A DNA stretch of 64,000 nt from CAVVZJ01 sp963752755. Its GTDB lineage: Bacteria > Planctomycetota > Planctomycetia > Isosphaerales > Isosphaeraceae. The stretch lies in contig CAVVZJ010000022.1 in NCBI GenBank assembly GCA_963752755.1, positions 124,001 to 188,000 of the forward strand. Reading direction: 5' to 3'. The translations under genes were made by a program, and so were the position numbers. The notes under the pieces were generated by a model. The model worked only from the letters and a program-made list of their open reading frames with translations. It ran no database searches and had not been told where the DNA came from. Shown in pieces: positions 27,826-37,493 of the stretch. How positions within the stretch are numbered: position 1 is the stretch's first letter; every line of letters begins with the position of its first letter.

Positions 27826-28266
27826 ATGGCCGTCGCCGTAAGTCTCGGGGCAGGTCGGCGGTCCGGCATGGTGGACATTGCCCCCGCGTGGGACGAGGCG
27901 CAGAATGCCGCACCGGGGAGAGGTGCGGTCGGGTGGAGGATCGACTCGGACCGCGACGCTCTCACCCCGACAAGGGCACCCCGACTTCACTGGGAGGGAG
28001 CCAGGGCTAATTCGACGAAATCACGGACGAGATGGGCGGAAAGTCGGCTGTATGGAGTTGATCTAAAAAGAGGGTGGTGCCGATTCGCAATTTCGCCGGA
28101 GAGCCAAGCATGGACTCTGAGATTCGGTAAGCCCCTGCGAAGAAAAGTCGAGGGAGTTTTCCCTAGATTTGTTAGGGTGGCATTCACCACAAAGTCACCG
28201 GATGATGCCCCCCGTGGAAGCGGCTACCTAATCGATATTCAAGACCTTGAGATTCCGTCGGAATAG
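27826..28266 (+). CDS. Possible remnant gene; only the C-terminal third looks coding
   Basis: A 146-codon frame. The first 70 residues look random, but from about 28100 it reads LRFGKPLRRKVEGVFPRFVR, then VAFTTKSPDDAPRGSGYLID and IQDLEIPSE, with lower GC at third positions than the surroundings. It may be the 3' end of a gene whose front was replaced by the neighbouring transposon. It is followed 11 bases later by a small membrane-protein gene. No family recognised. Confidence 0.25.
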   Translation: MAVAVSLGAGRRSGMVDIAPAWDEAQNAAPGRGAVGWRIDSDRDALTPTRAPRLHWEGARANSTKSRTRWAESRLYGVDLKRGWCRFAISPESQAWTLRFGKPLRRKVEGVFPRFVRVAFTTKSPDDAPRGSGYLIDIQDLEIPSE

Positions 28267-28277
28267 CGGTCCCTGCC

Positions 28278-28406
28278 ATGCTGCCCCGCTTACGCCTCCG
28301 CACGCTGCTGATCGCCGTGGCGGTCGTGGTGCTGGCTTGGTGGGCCTGGCTCTACCTGCCGGGATGGTGGCAATACTCGCAGTCGATGCGGGAGTTGTCC
28401 GGGTAG
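28278..28406 (+). CDS. Small single-pass membrane protein (42 aa)
   Basis: ATG 28278 to TAG 28404-28406. The N-terminus LRLRTLLIAVAVVVLAWWAW is one hydrophobic helix after a basic patch, a form very common at the N-terminus of planctomycete hypothetical proteins (RLRTLLIxVA). It may be a complete small protein or the stub of a longer one. There is no clear ribosome site. Confidence 0.45.
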   Translation: MLPRLRLRTLLIAVAVVVLAWWAWLYLPGWWQYSQSMRELSG

Positions 28407-28480
28407 CGGACCGCCGAAATTGCCGGCGACGTAAAGCCGACTTTTGCCTAATTTATGGCGTGATGCACAGCCTTGGAATC

Positions 28481-28519
28481 TGTTGCACAGCCGGGCGATA
28501 GGTGGACGACTGTGCAACA
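28481..28519. repeat. 10-bp inverted repeat with 19-base loop
   Basis: TGTTGCACAG at 28481-28490 and its exact complement CTGTGCAACA at 28510-28519. A related TGATGCACAG lies at 28461-28470. Confidence 0.8.
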
Positions 28520-28783
28520 AAGCCGAACGAACTTCAAAATGGGTAAAACTTCCATCCAACTTTCTGGGCGCCAGAGTTTACAACCAGGCACCCATCACGA
28601 CAGGAAGCGTCCCCCTGACATCCTCACGCCGTCTCGCCGGCGTCCTCTCGGCGTCTCGCCAGCGTCGCGCAGGCGTTTCCCGAACATCCCGACCGCCCAG
28701 AACGGTAAAACAAAGCGACCTCGACCGTCCGGCCGGGGTGCCTTCGAGACGGTTCCCAACACCGGTCCTGGGCTTCTCATAGA

Positions 28784-28878
28784 CGAACCCGCTGATGCTT
28801 TTCGGTTCGCCCGACTCCTGTGGGACAGCCGCCCCCGGCGATCCCACCAGGCCAAACCGGACAGCATCAGCAGGTTCG
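28784..28878. repeat. Long imperfect inverted repeat
   Basis: CGAACCCGCTGATGC at 28784-28798 pairs with GCATCAGCAGGTTCG at 28864-28878 (14 of 15), and the pairing continues inward through TTTTCGGTTCG against CCAAACCGGACA. The whole could fold into a long stem. Confidence 0.75.
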
Positions 28879-28882
28879 TGGA

Positions 28883-28942
28883 TCACAGAGCCGTTTGTGA
28901 GCACGAAAATGCGCAGCACCAACGTTTGGTGCTCACAGAGCC
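28883..28942. repeat. Nested palindrome flanked by 10-bp direct repeats
   Basis: TCACAGAGCC is repeated at 28883-28892 and 28933-28942. Between and overlapping them TGTGAGCAC (28896-28904) pairs with GTGCTCACA (28929-28937), enclosing a second small palindrome GCACCAACGTTTGGTGC. Confidence 0.75.
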
Positions 28943-29234
28943 CCCGACGTGGAGTTCTCGATCCTCCTGGCGAGTCGCAGCGCAACCTTCATGTAGCCGA
29001 CCATCGCGACGATCGCCGTCACGTTCCGCCGACCTCGTCCCCGGCGAGTCCGGCACCCAGGAACTTCCCGCAGTGGCAGAGGTTCCGCAGTCGCGCCCTT
29101 CCGACCCGGCTCGCCGCGAACGGCCCGTCCCGCGGTTGACCCCCGCACGTTGACGCCTGATAATGAGGCGTGGCGGCGAGGCGTCGGGGCGTCTCTCGGA
29201 AGCCCGGAAGGCCGGTGATAAAGGGGGCTCGTCC

Positions 29235-30594
29235 TTGGATCTACTGGGCCGCGCGAAGAAGATGCTCAAGGCCGGGGGCGGTCATGAACCGACCCGGCCC
29301 CAGTATTACCATGTGCCCTGTCCCGAGGGCCACGTCATCCGCGGCTTGAGGACCGAGGGCTACCAGGCCATCCGCTGCCCAACCTGCGGTGAGGGAGTTT
29401 TCGTCCTGCCGTGGAGCCCCTTGCCAGATCCACCAGCCCCCTCGACACTTCGGGCTCGACGCCGTCGCCCCGCCCCGCCGCCGCCCGAGGACACGCCGAT
29501 CGCCCTGAGCGACGCTCCGCCCCAGGACGAGGGCGAGGACGTCATCTGGCTCGATCCCGACCCCGTCGAGACCGCCAGCGTCCAGGAGCCCGCCAGTCGA
29601 GCACCGGCGAGCCGCCGCCGAGGACGAGATCCCCGAGGAGTATCGCACCCCGGCCGACGACGGCGAGACTCCCCAGGACGATGCCGCAGACGAGCGGCCC
29701 AGCCCCGGCCGCACGCTCCCGCAAAGCGGCTCGGCCCAGACCAGGCCCGGCCCCGACCCGGGAGCCGCAACCCCGGCCACGTCGTCAACGCCCCGACCCC
29801 GAGGAACTCCTGGAACCCAGTCGGCTCCGACGCCCTCCGGGCGGCCTCGTCGCCTGGGCAGGCCGGCACCGGCTGACCGTCGTCCTGCTCGGGGTCGCGG
29901 TGCTGGTCGGGATCACGGTCGGATATCGGATCTGGCTCCAGCGCTGGGAGAAACTCCCCCAGATTGCCGAGTCGAACTGGGACGAAGGCCAGGAAGCCCT
30001 CGAACCTAGGCCACTTCGACGAGGCCAAGCAGAAGCTCGCTCGGGCGGCCTCCGCCTTCGAGCGTCTCGGCATCCGTGACGAGCGCGCCACCCACTCGCG
30101 TCAGCTCTCCGACGAGGCCGCCATCCTGGCCGATCGCTGCCCGCTCAAGCTCGACGAGCTGATCGAGGAGGCCGCCCGCTACACACCCGCCGAGGAGTGG
30201 CCCAGCCACTTCGCCACCATCTACAAGGGCCAGTCGATCATTTTCGACACGATGATCCTCGCCACCCCGGCCGACTCCGGTAGCGGTGCCTACGAGATCG
30301 ACTACCGGATCTTCTCCGGCCGCGGCCCCTTGCCCAGCCGTCAGGGTCGCATCGATCTGAAGGGATTCCAGCTCTTCGAGACCCTCCACCCCCGCGCCGG
30401 CGAGTCCAAGATCTTCGGCGCCCGGCTCGACACATTGACCTCTCGTCAACGGCGAATGGGTCGTCCACCTCGAACCGGACAGCGGCGTCCTGATGACCGA
30501 ATACAAGGCTCTCGAACATACCGATTGGGTTCCTTCCGAGACCGCCTCCTCGGCCCGTGATGACGACCTGGAACCCGTCGAGGATCGCCCATGA
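29235..30594 (+). CDS. Membrane protein with N-terminal CxxC motif, hypothetical (multiple frameshifts)
   Basis: No known family recognised. TTG 29235 starts LDLLGRAKKMLKAGGGHEP; GGGGG lies just upstream. Near residues 22-58 is YYHVPCPEGHVIRGLRTEGY then CPTCGEGVFVLP, a ribbon-like pair of motifs common in planctomycete membrane proteins. After a Pro/Glu-rich linker comes one transmembrane helix (RLTVVLLGVAVLVGITVGYR) and an extracytoplasmic or periplasmic domain (FDEAKQKLARAASAFERLGI, YKGQSIIFDTMILATPADSG). The coding signal moves between frames near 29595, 29770, 30005 and 30440; joining the pieces gives about 450 residues ending EPVEDRP. The stop overlaps the next start (ATGA), so the two genes form an operon. 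Confidence 0.6.
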
Positions 30595-32096
30595 TCGCCG
30601 CCGCTGCTCGCTCCGTGACTGCTCGCCCTCGCCCTCGCCGACGGCGAACCCGTCCTGGTGGAGCCGCCGGACCTGACCCGCCGGCCCGACCTGATCGGCC
30701 GGAAGGTGGCCGTGGACGGCCGTGTACGTCTCTACCCACTCCATACCGGTCGCGGCTTCGACGAGATTCTGCTCCGCGAGTCCGACGTGATCTTCCGCCT
30801 TCCCCCTCGCCTGATCTACCGGCAAGCCCCCCGCCAGCGCGTCGCCCGGATCGAGGGCACTCTGCGCAAGGAGGGAAGCTTCTACGTCGTCGATGTCGAT
30901 TCCGTCCAGCTTCTGCCCGACGATGAGGAACGTCTCGACCGCGGCATTACCGCCCTCGCTCCCCGCGACATGGAAACCCGCCGGGCCTGGGCTCGCTGGG
31001 CCTCGCGACGGGCCGAGATCTATAAAGACAAGGAACTTGCGGCGAAAGCCCGGCGGCTCCAGGCCGAGGCGATCCAGATCGAGGCCCAGTCCCCGGACGC
31101 CCAGCGTCCCGACGTCGCCCTGAAGCTCGCCCGCCGTGCCCGCCAGCTTGGGCTCGACGAGCCACTGGCCTCCGCCCTCGCCCACCGGGCCTTCGCTGCC
31201 CGCGCCAAGGAGGCGCAGACAGCCCAGGCCCGTGATACCCTCGCCGCCGAGATCTCCGAGTTCCTGCCGGCCTCCGCGAGTCGCAAGCCGGCGACGCCGG
31301 CGCCTGGCAGGCCGCCTACGAGAACGACCCTTACGGCGCCTACCTCCAGGCCCCCGAATCCGCCCGCAAGGTGCTCGATCGTCACCTGCTCGCCGATCTC
31401 CTCGAACGCAGCTTTCGCGAACGGGCCGCCACCCATCCCCAGAACGCTCTCCAGATCGCCGAGGAGGCTCGATCGCGGCTCTCGGACCGTCCCCAGGTCG
31501 CGCAGGATCTCCGCACGAAAGGACTTCAGGCCGCCGCGCAGGACGTCTCGAAGCTCCGCCGGAACGAGGTCCTTGAACTGGCGAAGAGTTACGATAAGAT
31601 AGGCCGCCCTGACGAGGGCCGTGACCTGATCCGCGCCTGGTTGCTCGACCGTCGCGAGAAGATCGGCCAGAAGCGGGTGATCGACGAGCGAATCCAGCTT
31701 GCCGACGATTTCGTCGAGCTGGACAAGGACCGCGAATCCGCCGTCGAGTTGCTCCGCGAGGCGGCCGCCATCGACCCGGAGTCGAAGGTCGTCTCCGCCG
31801 CCTTTCGCAAGCTCGGCTACCGCCGCGAGGGTGACGACTGGGTTGCGGCCGTTCCCGGCCAGGAGCCCGCCCGTAACAACGAACCGGCCGACAAGGACGA
31901 CCCCTTGCTCGGCCTCACTCCCGCCGAGGTCATCGCCCAGCTGGGCAAACCCGACCGCAAGTCGCAATCGATCAGCCAGGCCCGCGCCACGATCCAGTGG
32001 GTTTACCTCGGCGTGGGCAATACGCCCCAGTACATCTATTTCGAGAAGCGTCCCGGCTACCCGCCCCAGGTCATCGCGCGCTACACCCCCCGCTGA
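30591..32096 (+). CDS. Hypothetical exported protein with helical repeat region (frameshifted)
   Basis: About 500 residues, unknown family. It starts MIAAAARSV and, if an extra A near 30619 is dropped, continues LLALALADGEPVLVEPPDLT, a plausible signal peptide. The N-terminal half includes IGRKVAVDGRVRLYPLHTGR and IYRQAPRQRVARIEGTLRKE, a beta-rich region. A second indel near 31275 leads to the tail AYENDPYGAYLQAPESARKV, helical TPR-like stretches (LELAKSYDKIGRPDEGRDLI, LREAAAIDPESKVVSAAFRK) and a C-terminal segment GLTPAEVIAQLGKPDRKSQS and GNTPQYIYFEKRPGYPPQV that resembles SmpA/BamE-like lipoprotein motifs. It is translationally coupled to the preceding gene; a shared envelope role is inferred. 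Confidence 0.6.
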
Positions 32097-32596
32097 TCCG
32101 ATCCTCCCCCCGCTGCATCCCCCGGACCGCCACAAATCCGACTCCCACCAATGCCTCGGTCGCAACCCCTCCGATCCCATTTTTTCCGACTCCGAGCCGC
32201 ATCATGTTCTAGACTAAGCCGGTGTGAGGGTGTCCTCGAAAAAAATTCGGAATTCCCGCAAACCTTTCATTTTTCGCGTCGTATTCCGGGAGTGGACAGC
32301 CGCAATGAGACGCACCGACTGGACGGTGGCGCATAATGTGCTGGGCGAGACTTTCGGCTCGGCCGACACCCACGGAAGCGACCGCGTGATCCGCGCCGTC
32401 GAGACGGAACAGCGAAGGCGCGTCTGACGGTGAAGAACCGATCGGATCGCCAGGTTTTTTGAATCACAGGGACACGTTCCCGCGTCTAACTCGTAGTCAA
32501 TGCGGCTGGGTTCGGCCCCGCGTGTGACCTGCCGGTGAGCTACCGGCCCCCGCTGGTCCGCAGAGACCGCCCGCGACGAACACCCGGAGGTGCGAG
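32097..32596. other. 500-bp intergenic region before the dksA-like gene
   Basis: Mostly non-coding, with lower GC around 32200-32290. A 40-codon frame at 32306-32428 (MRRTDWTVAHNVLGETFGSA start) has no ribosome site. The last 120 bases before the dksA-like gene are GC-rich and contain CCGGTGAGCTACCGG, a small palindrome that may be part of its leader. Confidence 0.4.
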
Positions 32597-33085
32597 ATGG
32601 CCCGCAACAAAGATGCCTTGATTCGACTTCACTCCCGACTGGTCAAGCGCCGGGATGCCCTGCGCAAGGCCCTCTCCGGCGACCTCGACTCGCTCCGGGA
32701 ATACGCCTCCACCTTCGAGGTGGGCGATAGCGCGGACGCGGCCGTCGATACCGCCAACGACGAGATCAACTCCCAGCTCGCCGAACTCGAAAGCCGCGAG
32801 CTGGAGCAGATCGAGAACGCCCTGAAGCGGATCGAGAAGGGCGCCTACGGACGTTGCGAGATCTGCAACGGCAAGATCGCCGAGGCCCGCCTCAACGCCT
32901 TGCCCTACACCACCACCTGCATCGACTGCCAGCGCGAGAGCGAGCGGTCGGGCTACCGCGGCTTCTCCGGCACCACCGCACACCGCTGGGACAAGCTCGA
33001 CGATCGCCGGATGGACGACTCCGACCGCGACCGCGAGATCAATCTCAGCGACTTCGAGATGGACCTCAGCGAGTCGGGCCGCTGA
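32597..33085 (+). CDS. DksA/TraR-family zinc-finger protein
   Basis: A 162-residue protein of the DksA/TraR type, which binds the RNA polymerase secondary channel and modulates initiation together with ppGpp. An N-terminal coiled-coil (LIRLHSRLVKRRDALRKALS to ESRELEQIENALKRIEKGAY) is followed by the four-cysteine finger CEICNGKIAEARLNALPYTT..CIDC and an acidic C-terminus. CCGGAGGTGCG before ATG gives a good ribosome site. It stands alone, with a hairpin downstream. The coiled-coil tip acidic pair typical of true DksA is not obvious, so YbiI/TraR-like activity is equally possible. Confidence 0.9.
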   Translation: MARNKDALIRLHSRLVKRRDALRKALSGDLDSLREYASTFEVGDSADAAVDTANDEINSQLAELESRELEQIENALKRIEKGAYGRCEICNGKIAEARLNALPYTTTCIDCQRESERSGYRGFSGTTAHRWDKLDDRRMDDSDRDREINLSDFEMDLSESGR

Positions 33086-33123
33086 ATGTCCGAGTCCGCC
33101 GACGGCGGACACTGCTTCCAATC

Positions 33124-33152
33124 GAGGCCGCCGGTTTCAAACCGGCGGCCTC
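33124..33152. terminator. Perfect hairpin, probable transcription terminator
   Basis: GAGGCCGCCGGTTT and its exact complement AAACCGGCGGCCTC are separated by a single base, followed by TTGTT. It lies 39 bases after the dksA-like stop. The T-run is weak, so termination efficiency is uncertain. Confidence 0.7.
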
Positions 33153-33288
33153 TTGTTATGATGTCCCAACGACTTCGGCCCGACGTCTTTGACTCCCCTC
33201 GGGGGCCGGTTGTATAGTTGGGAAATACGGGGCGGCCCCTCGGCCCTCCGTCCGCGATAATCCGCCCTGGTGAGGAGCCTCGCCGGCC

Positions 33289-34851
33289 ATGTCCCGCCCG
33301 ACCTCCCGCTGGCTCGGCCACGTCGCCACCTTGACCCTTGGCGTCGCGCTGGGCCTCGCCTTCGGCCGCGTGCCGGAGCCTCTCACCGCCCAGACCGGCG
33401 CGGTCCCGCCCGCGACCCCCGCCGTCGCCGCCCCGGTCCGGCCCCCGGAACCGACGAGGCGATCTACGCCCAGCTCGCCCGCCAGTACGAGCAGTTCCGC
33501 CACGTCGATCGGACGTTCGAGAGCGTCGCCCGCGTGGTCTCGCCCGCCGTCGTCCACATCGTCGCCCGCAAGAGCGGCGAGGACGAGGACGGCCACCCGA
33601 CCCGCTTCGAGGAGACCGGCTCTGGCCTGATCGTCCGGGCCGACGACTCGCCCAACCGCTACGTCCTGACGAACAACCACGTCGTCGAAGGCGCCCGCGC
33701 CGAGGACGTCACGATCTACCTGCACGACGGCCGCGTCCTCAAGCCGCAACTGTTCTGGGCCGACTTCAAGGTCGATATCGCCGTCCTGAAGCTCGACCGC
33801 GACGACCTGCCCGTCGCCCGCCTCGGCAACAGCGACGAGGCGACCGTCGGCTCGTGGGTGCTCGCCATCGGCAGCCCATTCGGCCTGACCCACTCGGTCA
33901 GCCAGGGGATCATCAGCGCCCGGAGCCGCTACGAGGCCGAGCTGGAGGAGGACGGCGTCGAGAACCAGGACTTCCTCCAGACCGACGCCGCCATCAACCC
34001 CGGCAACTCCGGCGGCCCGCTCGTCAACCTCAAGGGCGAGGTCATCGGCATCAACACCGCCATCGCCTCCAACGGCGGCGGCAGCGAGGGGGTCGGCTTC
34101 AGCATCCCGATCAACCTCGCCCGCTGGGCGATGACCCAGCTCGTCAAGACCGGCCGGGTCAGCCGCGGCGCCATCGGCGTCCGCCTCGACGCCCTCGACG
34201 CCGCCCTCGCCCAGAAGATCGGCCTCGACCGTCCCCGAGGCGCCTGGATCGCCGCCGTGCAGGACGACTCCCCCGCCGCCCGCGCCGGCCTCCGCGAGGG
34301 TGACGTGATCCTCCGCTACAACGGTCTGGAGGTCATCGACTACAACCACCTCATCAACCTCGTCTCGATGAGCCCGATCGGCGAGACGGCCGACCTGGTC
34401 GTCTGGCGCGACCGCAAGTCCCAGACATTGAGAGATCACCATCGCCGACCGTTCCGCCGTGATTGCGAAATCCCCGACGCCCCCCGGACCCCTGCCCGGC
34501 GGCCTCCTCCGACGACCGTCGCGACCGGAGCCGACACCCAGCAACCGCCCCGACGATCGCCCTCGCGGCCTCGGTCTCATCGCGATCGACGAGGCCGCCG
34601 CCGCTCGGCGCTACGGCCTTGCCGACTCGGTCCGCGGCGTGCTCGTCACCCAGGTCGATCCCGGCAGTCCCGCTCGCTCCGTTCCTCAAGCCGTTCGACC
34701 TGATCGAGTCGGTCGGCCGGCCGGCTCGTTCGCTCGGCTGACGAGGTCCGCAAGGCGATCGCGGCCCGCCCGGAAGGCGAGCGCGATCGAGGTCGTCCTG
34801 CTCCGGCCCGACCAGGGTTCGCTCCTGCGGAAGTCGGTCCGCATCCCCTGA
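33289..34851 (+). CDS. HtrA/DegP-type periplasmic serine protease (multiple frameshifts)
   Basis: A trypsin-fold protease with PDZ domains that degrades or refolds misfolded envelope proteins. The N-terminus (LGHVATLTLGVALGLAFG) is a signal/anchor. After a missing C near 33440, a 330-residue uninterrupted frame holds the triad: His in LTNNHVVEGA, Asp in KVDIAVLKL and Ser in INPGNSGGPLV, then IGINTAIASNGG and PDZ1 (IAAVQDDSPAARAGLREGDV). An extra A near 34425 and further shifts around 34670-34770 break a second PDZ-like domain (LGLIAIDEAAAARRYGLADS, VLVTQVDPGSPA, VVLLRPDQGSLLRKSVRIP). Repaired length is about 520 residues. It is followed by hslVU, making a small proteostasis cluster. Confidence 0.88.
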
Positions 34852-34988
34852 AATCGGGCCTTCCCATGCGGGGGTTTTGCGAGAAAGTGGCCTCCGACGT
34901 CCCATGAATTGCGGGAGGGGCGAGCGCTCCCTCAAAGGACGATGGCCGGTCGGGAAGGCCGGCAAGACCGGATCGAGGAGGTCCCCAC

Positions 34989-35555
34989 TTGAACGACCGC
35001 GAGTCTCGTCACCTCGACTGGCACGCCACGACAATCCTCTCGGTCCGTCGCGGCGGTCAGGTCGCCGTCGGCGGCGACGGCCAGGTGACGCTCGGCAACA
35101 CCGTCATGAAGGCCGACGCCGTCAAGGTCCGCAAGCTCCTCGACGGCCAGGTCCTCACCGGTTTCGCCGGCAGCGCCGCCGACGGCTTCGCCCTGCTCGA
35201 ACGTTTCGAGTCCAAGCTCAAGGAGTTCCCCGGCAACGTCCCCCGCGCCGCCACCGAGCTGGCCAAGCTCTGGCGGACCGACCGCGCCTTGCGACGCCTG
35301 GAGGCATTGCTCGTCGTCGCCGACGCCCGCCACAGCCTTCTTTTGAGCGGCTCCGGCGACGTGATCCAGCCGACCGACGGCATCCTCTCCGCCGGCTCCG
35401 GCGGCGGCTACGCCCTCGCCGCGGCGCGGGCCTTGATTCGACACACCGAGCTTTCCGCCTCCGAGGTCGTCCGCGAGGCGCTTTTGATCGCCGGTGGGAT
35501 CGACATCTACACGAACGGCAACCTCACGGTGGAGGAGATCCCGTGCGCGACCTGA
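34989..35555 (+). CDS. hslV: ATP-dependent protease peptidase subunit HslV
   Basis: The proteasome-like beta subunit of the HslUV (ClpYQ) protease, 188 residues. The catalytic N-terminal threonine region is in HATTILSVRRGGQVAVGGDG, with the family motif GNTVMKADAVKVRKL and TGFAGSAADGFALLERFE. The start is TTG 34989 with GAGGAG eight bases upstream, which leaves about 13 residues before the Thr-Thr pair; most HslV proteins begin Met-Thr-Thr, so a propeptide must be removed. The gene overlaps hslU by 13 bases. Confidence 0.95.
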   Translation: MNDRESRHLDWHATTILSVRRGGQVAVGGDGQVTLGNTVMKADAVKVRKLLDGQVLTGFAGSAADGFALLERFESKLKEFPGNVPRAATELAKLWRTDRALRRLEALLVVADARHSLLLSGSGDVIQPTDGILSAGSGGGYALAAARALIRHTELSASEVVREALLIAGGIDIYTNGNLTVEEIPCAT

Positions 35556-36899
35556 CCCCCCGGCAGATCGTGGCCGAGCTGGACCGCGACATCGTCGGCC
35601 AGGCCGACGCCAAGCGCGCGGTCGCCATCGCCCTGCGCAATCGCTGGCGTCGTCGCCAGCTTCCCGACGAATTGCGAGACCAGGTCACGCCCAAGAACAT
35701 CCTCATGATCGGCCCGACGGGCGTCGGCAAAACCGAGATCGCCCGTCGCCTCGCGATGCTCGTCGGCGCCCCGTTCATCAAGATCGAGGCCACGAAGTTC
35801 ACCGAGGTCGGCTACGTCGGCCGCGATGTCGAAAGCATGGTCCGCGATCTCGTCGAGATCGCCATCCAGATCGTCAAGGAACGTGAGCGGGAGAAGGTCG
35901 CCTCGGAAGCCGCTGCGCGGGCGGATGAGCGGTTGCTCGATCTGCTCATCCCGCCGAGTCCCTCCACCTGGGTCGATCCGAACTCACCCGAGGCCGACGA
36001 GGCCGCCGAGCGCAGCAAGCGGACCCGCGAGAAGATGCGATCTCGCCTCCGCGCCGGTGAGCTGGACGACCGCGAGGTCGAGGTCACGATCCCCGGCCGC
36101 TCCGTCGCCCCCGTCTCGATCCTCGGCGCCGGCAATCTCGAACAGATGGAGATGGACCTCCAGAACATGTTCGAGAAGATCATGCCCAAGCCCCAGGCGC
36201 TCGCAACGCATGACCGTGCGCGACGCCCGCCCCCTGCTGATCGCCCAGGAGACCGAGGCCCTGATCGAGCCCGAAAAGGTTCAGCAGGCCGCCGTGAGCC
36301 TGGCCGAGGAATCCGGCTTCATCTTCCTCGACGAGATCGACAAGATCGCTGGCGACGAGGGCGGCCGGAGCGGTCCCGACGTCTCCCGCCAGGGTGTTCA
36401 GCGCGACCTGCTCCCGATCGTCGAGGGCACCTCCGTCAACTCCAAGTACGGCCCCGTCCGCACTGACCACATCCTCTTCATCGCGGCCGGCGCCTTTCAC
36501 CGCTCGAAGCCGTCCGACCTCATGCCCGAACTTCAGGGTCGCTTCCCCATCCGCGTCGAGCTTCAGGACCTCACCCGCGACGACTTCGCCCGCATCCTCC
36601 GCGAGCCCCGCGCCTCCTTGCTCAAGCAGTACCAGGCGCTCCTGGAAACCGAGAAGCTCGACATCACCTTCACCGACGACGCCATCGAGGCGATGGCCGA
36701 CATTGCCCATCAGGTCAATCGCTCGACCCAGAACATCGGCGCCCGACGACTCCACACAATTCTCGAGCGCGTCGTCGAGCCGATCAGCTTCGACGCCCCC
36801 GACCGCAAGGACCGCCGCGTCACCATCGACGCCGCCTACGTCCGCGAGCGGCTCGACGAGTTGTCGAAGGACGAAGACCTGAGCCGTTACATCCTCTGA
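35543..36899 (+). CDS. hslU: ATP-dependent protease ATPase subunit HslU (one frameshift)
   Basis: The AAA+ unfoldase that feeds substrates to HslV. GTG 35543 with GGAGGAG five bases upstream starts VRDLTPRQIVAELDRDIVGQ. Walker A is IGPTGVGKTE (about residues 57-66), the I-domain follows, then Walker B FIFLDEIDKI, sensor GRFPIRVEL and the C-terminal ENIGARRLHT-like QNIGARRLHTILERVVEP and terminal DLSRYIL, a tail that activates HslV. The frame shifts near 36205, between KIMPKPQA and MTVRDARPLLIAQ; one extra base is the simplest cause. All key motifs are present once repaired, giving about 452 residues, so the break is likely a sequence error in a functional gene. Confidence 0.93.
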
Positions 36900-36922
36900 T
36901 TTGAACCGGGGAGAAACCCCTC

Positions 36923-37444
36923 ATGTCCGAATCCGACCTGCCCCTCCTGAACATCTTCGAGGTCGAGACCGAAAACGGGACGCGCCACCTCGTCGGCTTC
37001 CAGGACCCGGTCCTGGCTGGCTCCGTCGGCCTTGCCTCGCATGCGATGGTCGGCGAGTTTGAGCCCGGCCCCGACGGCGAGTTCGATCCCGACTCCTTTG
37101 AGCCAAATCCCGAATTTGTCGAGGCCGTTGTCGCCTACATGAACATTATCCCCGGCCTCTCACCCAACCTGGCCGAAGGGGCCCGCCAGATCCCAGGGCA
37201 GCGTCTCTACATCGTCGATCCCCGCAACGAGACACCGGGCGACTCCGACCCACCAGCAGAGGACGTCCTCGGCTGCTTTCACGTCGATGACTCCGGCGAG
37301 ATCGTCGCCGATTCCTTCGAGTACAACGACGAGCACGTCTGGTTCAGCCGCGATTTCGGCGTCTCCGGCCTGCTCTCCGATCGGGTCTTCTACGAGTGGA
37401 TTCACCCCGAGGCTCGCCAGTCGAGCGGTGAGGAATCGCCCTGA
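36923..37444 (+). CDS. Conserved hypothetical acidic protein
   Basis: A 173-residue soluble, acidic protein with no recognised domain (MSESDLPLLNIFEVETENGT, then LPQI-like GARQIPGQRLYIVDPRNE, and VWFSRDFGVSGLLSDRVFYE). GGGAGA before ATG is a fair ribosome site. It starts 23 bases after hslU and may be co-transcribed with hslVU. It converges on the flavoprotein gene with a hairpin between. Function unknown. Confidence 0.75.
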   Translation: MSESDLPLLNIFEVETENGTRHLVGFQDPVLAGSVGLASHAMVGEFEPGPDGEFDPDSFEPNPEFVEAVVAYMNIIPGLSPNLAEGARQIPGQRLYIVDPRNETPGDSDPPAEDVLGCFHVDDSGEIVADSFEYNDEHVWFSRDFGVSGLLSDRVFYEWIHPEARQSSGEESP

Positions 37445-37468
37445 GCCGATCGTCTGGATGCCCTCTTC

Positions 37469-37493
37469 GTAGGGGGCTCGTAAAGCTCCCTAC
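37469..37493. terminator. Hairpin between convergent genes
   Basis: GTAGGGGGCT and AGCTCCCTAC (one mismatch) flank a five-base loop. It lies between the hypothetical gene ending 37444 and the flavoprotein gene ending 37490, whose last bases it overlaps. A bidirectional terminator is plausible. Confidence 0.55.

Larger units (their letters stand above)
28407..29234. other. 828-bp non-coding stretch with fold-back repeats
   Basis: No frame here looks convincingly coding on either strand, and base composition is less extreme than around it. It contains several inverted and direct repeats, listed separately. It may hold a structured RNA or the remains of a small mobile element. Confidence 0.5.

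Noticed and set aside
25988..27841. Plus-strand 617-codon frame
   Set aside because: Antisense to the IS1634-like transposase; Arg/Gly-rich shadow.
28883..29269. Minus-strand frames over the fold-back region
   Set aside because: They span the palindromes and have random composition; a short stretch (VTAIVAMVGYMKVALRLARR) looks protein-like but has no start context.
32306..32428. 40-codon small gene before the dksA-like gene
   Set aside because: No ribosome site and no recognisable features; left as part of the intergenic region.
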